Assembly: GCF_003063315.1 (NCBI RefSeq)
Contig: NZ_NERV01000002.1
Location: forward strand, 868,001 to 932,000
Origin: Limnohabitans sp. T6-5
GTDB taxonomy: Bacteria > Pseudomonadota > Gammaproteobacteria > Burkholderiales > Burkholderiaceae_C
Direction: 5' to 3'
Length of the DNA stretch: 64,000 bases
Shown: one piece after another, positions 57,475 through 64,000 of the stretch
Position numbering within the stretch: position 1 is the first letter of the stretch
How the letters are laid out: each line of letters opens with the position of its first letter
Program-made: the position numbers and the translations under genes
Notes under the pieces: model-generated
What the model was told of the DNA's origin: nothing
What the model saw: the letters and a program-made list of their open reading frames with translations, nothing else
Databases searched by the model: none

Positions 57475-58230
57475 TCAACGCAGGCCATCCCACAAAAGCT
57501 TGCAGCCTGTGAGGAACATGCCGGTGTAGACGAAGCGATAGAACAAGATAGGCTGGATGCGCCGCGCAATGCGCACTCCGGCCCATACACCCAGCGGCGC
57601 CAAAGGCAGCAGCACCAAGGAGGTGGCAAAGTTGCGCATGTCGAGCAAACCCAGCCAGGCATAAGGCACCCACTTGGCCATGTTCACAAAGAAAAACAAA
57701 AAGGCCATGGTGCCCGTGAACACCACGGGCTTGAGTTTGAGAGGAATGGCATACGCATTGACCGGTGGACCACCCGCATGGGCGATGAAGCTGGTAAAGC
57801 CAGATGTGCTCAGCAAGATGGCCCCCAGCCAGCGCGGTGGGGGCGCGCTGTCAGCACGGGGAGGAAACAGCAGACGTTGCATCAGGAACGTCAAAGTGAA
57901 TGCCCCCACAACGCCCGCCACCGTCTGAGGGTTCAGGTATTTGAAAAGCAGTGTTCCGATGACAATGCCCAGCATGGCAAAAGGCAGCATGAACTTGAGT
58001 AAGTCTTTGTCCACATCCTTGCGAAAAGCGGCCATCCCCAACACGTCCATCACGAACAGCACCGGCATCAAGATGGCTGCAGCTTGAGGCACTGTGACCG
58101 ACAAAGCCATCATGGGCACAGCCAAAGAGCCCAAACCCGCACCAAAACCGCTTTTGCTGATGCCCAACAACAAAACTGCAGGCACGGAGACCGCGTAGAA
58201 AAACGGGTCCGTGTTGAAAGGTAAATCCAT
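57475..58230 (-). CDS. TauE/SafE family sulfite exporter-like membrane protein
   Basis: 251-aa transporter with about eight hydrophobic helices. The TauE pattern SKSGFGAGLGSLAVPMM near residue 27 and the repeat TSGFTSFIAHAGGPPVNAYAIP in the second half are the two glycine-rich motifs of this family. It exports small organic or sulfur anions; substrate unknown. It may share a transcript with the downstream oxidoreductase. Confidence 0.9.
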   Translation of the reverse strand: MDLPFNTDPFFYAVSVPAVLLLGISKSGFGAGLGSLAVPMMALSVTVPQAAAILMPVLFVMDVLGMAAFRKDVDKDLLKFMLPFAMLGIVIGTLLFKYLNPQTVAGVVGAFTLTFLMQRLLFPPRADSAPPPRWLGAILLSTSGFTSFIAHAGGPPVNAYAIPLKLKPVVFTGTMAFLFFFVNMAKWVPYAWLGLLDMRNFATSLVLLPLAPLGVWAGVRIARRIQPILFYRFVYTGMFLTGCKLLWDGLR

Positions 58231-58366
58231 GAAGGCAAGATCCTGAAACGTCCAACGGGCTCAGCCCCATCAGAACGAAAATGATCTTAACCGCCCACGC
58301 TACCGCCACCTGTCGTGTGCGCATCTGCGCTACACGGCCGCCGAGCCCCCTCTGCCGCAAGTCCTC

Positions 58367-58603
58367 TCAAAGCCCGTGTAAGGCCTTATTCAATTGATCG
58401 ACTTGGTGTGACCAGTCCGAGTCTTGATGCAATGTTTCCCGCAAGAAGGCCGCCTGGGCAGGCAACCAGAACGGTGCATCGGACAAGGCCACATCACCTG
58501 GCAAGTCACCGTGCTCGCGCAAAAATCGGGCAATGCTGTCTGCGTCGCTGGGCAAGCCCAACTGTTCAAACAGTTCATGAAATGGATGGTGCGGTGATGT
58601 CAT
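58367..58603 (-). CDS. DUF2789 family protein
   Basis: 78-aa acidic protein. The pattern HELFEQLGLPSDADSIARFL, then DAPFWLPAQAAFLRE and DSDWSHQVDQLN is that of DUF2789. Function unknown. It lies 12 bases downstream of the interrupted PHA synthase gene in the same direction. Confidence 0.85.
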   Translation of the reverse strand: MTSPHHPFHELFEQLGLPSDADSIARFLREHGDLPGDVALSDAPFWLPAQAAFLRETLHQDSDWSHQVDQLNKALHGL

Positions 58604-58615
58604 GGGGTATGAACT

Positions 58616-60370
58616 TCATTTTTGATGCACATAAGTGCCTGATGCATCGCACAGCGGGACCAATCCCTTGTCTGGCCAGCCCATGGGCGGTGCGGTGATG
58701 GACTCTCCCGAATGGTCTTTGAGCCAACTTGTCCAATGCGGCCACCAAGAGCCTTCATGTTGAGCTGCCGTCTGCAGCCAAGCATCCGGATCCAAATAAG
58801 GCCCATCGTGCAGGCGGGTCAATACTTGATAGCTGCGGCCTTCAACGCCGGGTGGATTGACGATGCCCACGTTATGCCCGCCCGAAGTCAGCAAGAAAGT
58901 GGTGTCCACATTCGTCAGCAAATGCAGCTTGTGCACCGAGCGCCAGGGTGCTACGTGGTCGCGTGTCGTGCCAATGCCGTAAATCGGGCACCCGATGGCC
59001 GTCAGGGCGATGGGCTCGCCATTCACCGGATATCGCCCGCTGGCCAGATCGTTGTGCAAAAACATGCGCCGCAAATATTCGGTGTGCATGCGATAAGGCA
59101 AGCGCGTGTCATCGGCATTCCAGTCCATCAGGTCACACACGGAGGAGCGTTCGCATAGCAAATAATCCTTCAAAATTCTGGACCAGTTCAAATCGCTGGA
59201 ATTCATCCATTGAAAGGCGCCTGCCATTTGCGTGCTGTCCAGGTAGCCCTTGTCCCACATGATGTCTTCCAGATGCGCCACCTGGCTGTCATCAATGAAC
59301 AACTCCAGTTCACCGGTTTCCGAGAAATCGGCCTGCCCTGCGAGCAACGTCATGCTGGCCAGGCGATCATCGTCATCACGCGCCATGGCCGCCGCTGCAA
59401 TCGCCAGCAAAGTCCCTTCCAGGCAATAACCCACGGCATGGACTTTTTGCTCAGATGCCCATGTATTCAAAACCTCCAGCGAGGCCATCACCCCCATGCG
59501 CAGATAGTCGTCCATGTCCAGATCACGGTCTTCGGCCGTGGGATTGGCCCAGGACATGGCAAACACCGTGTGGCCTTGATCGACCAGATACTTCATCAGG
59601 GAGTTGTGCGGTGACAGGTCCAGGATGTAGTACTTCATGATCCACGAAGGCACGATCAGAATCGGCTCTGGACAGACCTGCGCCGTGGCGGGTGAATACT
59701 GGATCAGCTCGATCAGGTGGTTGCGAAAAATCACCTTGCCCTGCGTCACGGCCACATTCACGCCCACCTGATGGGCCTCTGTACCTTTCGGTGGAGCGCC
59801 TGCGCGTTGACGCTGTTCATCTTCTTGCCAATTTTTCCATCCCAGGCGCAAATTGGCCCCAGCAGTTTTCCGGGTGAGCTCCAGCGCCTCAAGATTTGTC
59901 CACACAAAATTGGCGGGCGACACCCTGTCCAGAAACTGCCGCACGGTGAAGTTGACAACCGACTCGTGGTGCGGTGATACACCTCGAACGCCGGTCGTCG
60001 CGTCATGCCACCATTGCTGGGTGATCAAAAATGACTGGCTCATCAAATTAAATGGTCAGCTCGGCCAACCCGAGTGCGCAAAGCTCGTGTCATGCACCAT
60101 CGGCACGACACAAGGCTTGCAGGTGACCTCGTGGGACTGCGAGGCACAAATCACAATTTGCTCTGCGCTACGCCAGGCTTTGTGAATCAGATCAGCTTGC
60201 TCTGAAGGGTTGGACCCCAAATAGATCAACCAGTCCTCAAAAGCCATGCGCAAAGATGCCGTCGATACACCATACGTCCATGGAGACATCTGAGCATGCG
60301 CCCAACGGTCCAGAACAGGAGCGGGACGGGGCGATGCCGCCGCCAGGGATTTTCTTGAAGTAGGACTCAC
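58616..60370 (-). pseudogene. phaC: PHA synthase-like gene with an in-frame TGA at codon 105
   Basis: The frame from 60370 (MSPTSRKSLAAAS) to 58616 would give 584 aa, the size of a class I poly(3-hydroxyalkanoate) synthase. It is cut by TGA at 60058-60056: codons read GWPS-stop-PFNLMSQSF, where relatives usually have Trp, so one G-to-A change (TGG to TGA) explains it. The N-terminal half holds DRWAHAQMSPWTYGVS; the rest has GVSPHHESVVNFTVRQ, PSWIMKYYILDLSPHNSL and TSGGHNVGIVN. The lipase box reads GYCLEGT: the catalytic Cys316 is kept, but a Gly normally following is Glu (codon at 59419-59417, GAA). A fragment could be made from TTG or ATG at 60046/60043. I favour a decaying gene; a sequencing error or readthrough cannot be excluded. 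Confidence 0.8.
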
Positions 60371-60496
60371 AGTCCCGATGCTAGGTAAAGGGCTGCTCTC
60401 AAGCCATTGACCTTTCGATCAATCCGGCTCTATCGGACGATCAATGCTCGCCAGTTATCGCCCTGGACCTGACTGACCACTGCGGCACCAGCAGCC

Positions 60497-60991
60497 TCAA
60501 AGCATCATGCTCAACTGAAACACCGAATTGGGTGCCTTGGGCATGACCGGCGCAGGCAAGGGTTTGAGCCTGAACTGACCGAGCATGCTCGTCACCCGCT
60601 CTGCACTGGGCATGACCGGCACCGCCACATCAGCCAAGGTTTGGGCATTCAGCACACTTTGCAGTTTGTTCTGGATTCCAATTTCAAGGGCCTTCAACGG
60701 ATGATCGCCCTCGGGATAAAGCACATCAAAGTGGTGTTCAACTTCAAAATGCTTCACCACATCCCACAGCGAAATGTCTTCGGGATTGCCTCTGATTTGG
60801 TAGCCACCGCCCGGCCCACGGTGTGCGCGGATGACACCCGCTTGGCGTAAATCCTTCAAGATGGCCTCGGTGTAGGACGAAGACAAGCCAAGGCCCTTGG
60901 CAATTTCATCGGTTGTCACTGGCTGAACGATGGCCTGAGAGGCAATGAACACCGCGATGTCCACGGCTTTGGCGGTTTTTTTCAAAAGCAT
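60497..60991 (-). CDS. Rrf2 family transcriptional regulator without cysteines
   Basis: 164-aa winged-helix protein. The DNA-binding part is TTDEIAKGLGLSSSYTEAILKDL, followed by the wing RAHRGPGGGYQIRG. In IscR, NsrR and RsrR an Fe-S cluster is held by three Cys at about 90-105; this protein has none, so it must sense by other means or respond to partner binding. The ATG follows ACGGAGTGCAGC. Divergent from the TRIC gene; an inverted repeat GTGACCAATCAGTCAT (61021-61036) lies in its upstream region. Confidence 0.85.
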   Translation of the reverse strand: MLLKKTAKAVDIAVFIASQAIVQPVTTDEIAKGLGLSSSYTEAILKDLRQAGVIRAHRGPGGGYQIRGNPEDISLWDVVKHFEVEHHFDVLYPEGDHPLKALEIGIQNKLQSVLNAQTLADVAVPVMPSAERVTSMLGQFRLKPLPAPVMPKAPNSVFQLSMML

Positions 60992-61138
60992 GCTGCACTC
61001 CGTTAACCTTCAGACATTCTATGACTGATTGGTCACAAAAAATACCATTTCGGATAATTCATTCAAAAATGAGACGTCACACACGCCCTGAGGTCCTGCG
61101 TGGCAAAAGTAGCAAGTAGCCCAGTTGATAATCCAAAT

Positions 61139-61777
61139 ATGTACGGAATTCAGTCTTGGGGTGACACCCTGCGTTTGCTGGTTGAGCTGTCTGCCACGGC
61201 CGCCTTTGCCCTGTCCGGCCTGATGGAAGCCGCCCGCAAACAGCTCGATGCTGTGGGTGTGTGCGTGGTGGCTTTTCTGGCTGCGTTTGGCGGCGGCACC
61301 CTGCGCGATTTGCTGCTCGATCAACGCCCCTTTTTTTGGGTACAACACACCGAAATGTTGTGGATTGTGCTGGCCTTGTGCGTTCTGGCCATGTTGTTCA
61401 TGCGTCAGCGGCATTTCGAAGTGACTGAAAAAGCCATCCTCTGGCCAGACGCCATGGGCCTGGGACTGTTCACTGCCACCGGCGTGCACCATGCGCTGCA
61501 AGCCCTCCTGCCCGCAGTCGTTGCCGTACTGATGGGGCTGATCACCGGTGTCTTTGGCGGGGTATTGCGCGACATGGTTTGTAACGAAATTCCCACTGCC
61601 TTCAAAGACCATCGTCCGTATGCGGTGTGCGCCTTTGCTGGTGGATGGACTTATGTAGGTTTGTGGTCGTTGGATGCTCCTGGCTGGATCGCCTTGCTGG
61701 GTTGCCTGAGTGTCACCGTGGGACTGAGGGCTTTGGCACTGTGGCGCAATTGGCAATTACCTGCATGGCGCGCCTGA
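61139..61777 (+). CDS. TRIC-type channel family membrane protein (YicG/UPF0126)
   Basis: 212 aa from MYGIQSWGDTLRL; a GTG at 61100 is an alternative start. About seven helices with two internal repeats, each bearing a glycine-rich kink: FGGGTLRDLLLDQRP and FGGVLRDMVCNEIP. These are the marks of bacterial trimeric intracellular cation channel relatives. It is divergent from the Rrf2 gene and followed by the EamA transporter gene 20 bases on. Confidence 0.88.
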   Translation: MYGIQSWGDTLRLLVELSATAAFALSGLMEAARKQLDAVGVCVVAFLAAFGGGTLRDLLLDQRPFFWVQHTEMLWIVLALCVLAMLFMRQRHFEVTEKAILWPDAMGLGLFTATGVHHALQALLPAVVAVLMGLITGVFGGVLRDMVCNEIPTAFKDHRPYAVCAFAGGWTYVGLWSLDAPGWIALLGCLSVTVGLRALALWRNWQLPAWRA

Positions 61778-61797
61778 ACCGTTTGCAAAACCACGAC

Positions 61798-62760
61798 ATG
61801 CCTGAAAACGCAAGCGCCTACTGGGGCGGCATCTTTTTTTCATTAGCCGCCGGCATGATGTGGGGTCTGGTGTTTGTAGGCCCGCTCATGTTGCCAGAGT
61901 ACCCGGCCGCGCTGCACACCTTCGGGCGCTATCTGGCGTTTGGCGTGATCGCCTTGCCGCTGGCTTTCTTGGATCGGACTGAGCTCAAACGCCTCACGCG
62001 CACCGATTGGCTGGCAGCCCTGAAACTCGCCGCCATTGGCAACGTGCTCTATTACCTGTTTCTGGCCAGTGCCATCCAGCGTGCAGGCGGTGCCTTGCCC
62101 ACCATGATCATCGGCACCTTGCCTGTGGTGATTGCGGTATGTGCCAACCTGCTGAACCATCAGCGAGACGGACGTTTTCCCTGGCTCCAACTTCTGCCCT
62201 CACTCGGACTGATTTTGCTGGGCATTGCTTGCGTCAACCATGTCGAATGGGCGGCTCTGCGCCAGAACCCAGACGCGGACACTGCACGTTACTTCACAGG
62301 GGCCATGCTGGCGGTTGGTGCCCTGGCCTGCTGGACCTGGTATCCGCTGAAAAATGCCGACTGGCTGCGCGGACACACCGATCGAAACCCACGTGTTTGG
62401 GCCACAGCACAAGGCTTGGCCACCTTGCCTTTGGCCCTGTTGGGCTATGCCGGATTCTGGGGGTGGGCCTGGATAACCCAAGACCCGTTGCCCATGCCAC
62501 TGGGCCCCAGGCCCTGGAACTTTGTGGGCCTCATGATGGCCATAGGTCTGCTGGCTTCGTGGCTGGGTACGCTGTGCTGGAATGCCGCCAGCCAGCGCCT
62601 GCCCACAGCGCTGGCCGGGCAATTGATCGTGTTTGAAACCTTGGCCGCCCTGGCTTACGCATTTTTACTGCGGGCGCAATGGCCAGAACCCCTCACCTTG
62701 ACAGGCATTGCATTGCTGATTCTGGGTGTACTGAGGGGCGTGCGGATCAAACCCTTGTAA
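61798..62760 (+). CDS. DMT/EamA family transporter
   Basis: 320 aa from MPENASAYWGG at 61798; ATG at 61765 would overlap the TRIC gene by 13 bases. Ten hydrophobic helices in two EamA-like halves (FFSLAAGMMWGLVFVGPLM at the start; LAGQLIVFETLAALAYAFLL near the end). Such transporters move amino acids or other small metabolites; the cargo is unknown. Confidence 0.86.
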   Translation: MPENASAYWGGIFFSLAAGMMWGLVFVGPLMLPEYPAALHTFGRYLAFGVIALPLAFLDRTELKRLTRTDWLAALKLAAIGNVLYYLFLASAIQRAGGALPTMIIGTLPVVIAVCANLLNHQRDGRFPWLQLLPSLGLILLGIACVNHVEWAALRQNPDADTARYFTGAMLAVGALACWTWYPLKNADWLRGHTDRNPRVWATAQGLATLPLALLGYAGFWGWAWITQDPLPMPLGPRPWNFVGLMMAIGLLASWLGTLCWNAASQRLPTALAGQLIVFETLAALAYAFLLRAQWPEPLTLTGIALLILGVLRGVRIKPL

Positions 62761-63057
62761 AAAAGCCGCCGCTGCGGGCGACTCATCCCATCCGTCTGAC
62801 CCCAAGGTGTTCTTCAACGCCTTGAGGCGTCTACGCGTCTATGCACATGCATCCAAAGTGCCTCATGGCTGCGCTGTGCCATTCAGACATCCGGCCAAGG
62901 CAATCCGGTGTCTCCACCGTTTGATCAGCCAGCATCACCATGTCCTGATCATCTATTTATTAGATTGATTAAAGAGAAATTATCCATTGGACTGATTTGT
63001 CTGCAAAACTCACAATTCATTCCATCGCAACACATCAAGCACCCGAAGGAGTTCACC
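62761..63057 (+). other. Intergenic region ahead of the rubrerythrin gene
   Basis: No gene is supported. A hairpin ACGCC-TTGA-GGCGT is near 62818. At 62950-62966 lies an inverted repeat ATCTA-TTTAT-TAGAT in A/T-rich DNA, a plausible promoter or operator. AAGGAG at 63047-63052 is the ribosome site of the next gene. Confidence 0.5.
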
Positions 63058-63531
63058 ATGGCACGTCCAGACATCAAAACTTACCAAAACCTCGAAGCCG
63101 CATTTGCTGGCGAATCGATGGCCCATATCAAGTACCGCTACTTTGCCAAGTTGGCCCGTGCCGCTGGTGACGAAGCCACCGCACAGATCTTTGAAGAGAC
63201 TGCCGCGCAGGAAGTGATGCACGCATTTGGTCACCTCGATCTGCTCTATCCGGCTGGCGAGATGACGCCCGCCAAGGCCTTGCAAATCGCCATTGAAGGC
63301 GAAACCTATGAGTACAGCGAGATGTACCCCGGTTTCCGCAAGACCGCTGTGGAAGAAGGCAACGCCGCTGCAGTGGCAGAGATGGATGAGCAAATCAGCG
63401 AATCCAAAGAACACGCAGCACAGTTCAAGGCCGTGCTGGAAAAAGCTGCCAAGCGTTTTGCAGCACTGGCCAAAGTGGAAGAGCGTCACGCCAACCACTA
63501 CCAGAAGGCCCTTGACGCCATCCAGGCGTGA
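63058..63531 (+). CDS. Rubrerythrin
   Basis: 157-aa di-iron protein that reduces peroxide. The first helix pair motif is GESMAHIKYRYFAKLA with EETAAQEVMHA; the second is EDEx2H-like EERHANHYQKA and AEMDEQISESKEHAAQF. There is no C-terminal rubredoxin domain; the rubredoxin gene directly downstream supplies it. AAGGAG lies 5 bases before ATG. Confidence 0.92.
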   Translation: MARPDIKTYQNLEAAFAGESMAHIKYRYFAKLARAAGDEATAQIFEETAAQEVMHAFGHLDLLYPAGEMTPAKALQIAIEGETYEYSEMYPGFRKTAVEEGNAAAVAEMDEQISESKEHAAQFKAVLEKAAKRFAALAKVEERHANHYQKALDAIQA

Positions 63532-63576
63532 ACCCGGTCAACACCCATTCAACGATTTAATTATTTGGAGAACACC

Positions 63577-63741
63577 ATGAAAGTTTGGCAATGCATCGTT
63601 TGCGGTTTCATCTACGACGAAGCCCAAGGCATCCCTGAAGACGGCATCGCACCCGGCACACGTTTTGAAGACATTCCTGAAAACTGGGAATGCCCCGACT
63701 GTGGCGTGGCCAAGGCTGATTTCGAAATGACCGTCATTTAA
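63577..63741 (+). CDS. Rubredoxin (54 aa)
   Basis: Short protein [19 protein letters not shown] ... with the two iron-binding loops CIVCG (Cys6, Cys9) and CPDCG, the usual Fe(Cys)4 site. It probably passes electrons from the reductase to rubrerythrin. TTTGGAG precedes the start and the reductase gene follows after 12 bases. Confidence 0.93.
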   Translation: MKVWQCIVCGFIYDEAQGIPEDGIAPGTRFEDIPENWECPDCGVAKADFEMTVI

Positions 63742-63753
63742 ACAGGAGCGTCT

Positions 63754-64000
63754 ATGACCCACAACACCGCCCCCGTGGTGATCGTGGGCTCCGGTCTGGC
63801 CGCCTGGACCGTGGCCCGCGAGCTTCGCAAGCTCGACAAGAGAGCCCCCATCACTTTGATTTCGCGTGACAGCGGAGACTTCTACAGCAAACCCATGCTG
63901 TCCAACGCACTGGCCAGCGGCAAAACTGCAGCCCAGTTGGTGAACAGCACTGCCGACAAAATCGCGCAGCAACTGGGCGTCACAGTACAAGCTCACACCG
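63754..64000 (+). CDS. FAD-dependent oxidoreductase, probable rubredoxin reductase (3' end outside window)
   Basis: Only the first 82 residues are seen. The FAD-binding dinucleotide fold is at the N terminus: VVIVGSGLAAWTVARELRKL, followed by ITLISRDSGDFYSKPMLS. The pattern fits rubredoxin-NAD(+) reductases. AGGAG precedes the ATG. The gene runs off the right edge. Confidence 0.86.
   Translation, partial: MTHNTAPVVIVGSGLAAWTVARELRKLDKRAPITLISRDSGDFYSKPMLSNALASGKTAAQLVNSTADKIAQQLGVTVQAHT

Overview
The window reads as a chromosomal segment of a betaproteobacterium of the order Burkholderiales, most likely a freshwater Comamonadaceae-type organism (Limnohabitans/Rhodoferax-like). This is inferred from gene content and order: an aa3-type cytochrome oxidase cluster with the small Burkholderiales assembly proteins, long L25/Ctc, lolB-ispE-tRNA-Gln-prs-rplY, phoR/phoB/phoU/pst, and ppk1 next to sixA. 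I see no plasmid, phage, complete insertion sequence or CRISPR array; almost everything is ordinary chromosome.

Layout. 1-5.1 kb: end of valS, galU, a TusA-like protein, a NUDIX hydrolase, cysM and a Crp/Fnr regulator. 5.1-5.4 kb: a tRNA-Ile(CAU) gene split by a 205-nt group I intron. 5.4-16.9 kb: housekeeping genes hrcA, nadK, recN, rapZ, mutY, mutM, a TPR protein, lolB, ispE, tRNA-Gln, prs and rplY. 17-26.6 kb: a minus-strand respiratory cluster holding cytochrome c oxidase subunits I-III (subunit II carries a cytochrome c domain) and its copper and heme A assembly factors, including a 38-aa protein. 26.7-35.4 kb: degenerate BioC-like methyltransferase, ComF, TrmL, a protein fused to a MaoC dehydratase, a P-type ATPase, an aldehyde dehydrogenase and a sterol desaturase-like hydroxylase.

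35.7-56.4 kb is the phosphate region. On the minus strand pstS-pstC-pstA-pstB-phoU-phoB-phoR follow tandem Pho-box repeats. Polyphosphate genes follow: PPK2, a CHAD protein, ppx, a histone-like protein, sixA and ppk1. Next comes olsB with a PlcP-like metallophosphoesterase and a GT4 glycosyltransferase, which together look like a lipid-remodelling operon for phosphate starvation. Candidate Pho boxes precede pstS, ppx, ppk1 and olsB. A gene-poor, atypical 2.2-kb insert (46.6-48.8 kb) with a double-hotdog thioesterase and a GNAT protein interrupts this region.

56.4-64 kb: quinone reductase-like enzyme, TauE/SafE exporter, DUF2789 protein, a PHA synthase gene interrupted by an in-frame TGA, a cysteine-free Rrf2 regulator, a TRIC-type channel, an EamA transporter, and a rubrerythrin-rubredoxin-reductase set that runs off the end.

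The most notable items are the intron-bearing tRNA-Ile(CAU), the phosphate-starvation lipid-remodelling operon beside the polyphosphate genes, the disrupted phaC and the membrane-domain/MaoC fusion. All family names come from reading the sequence; no database search was run.
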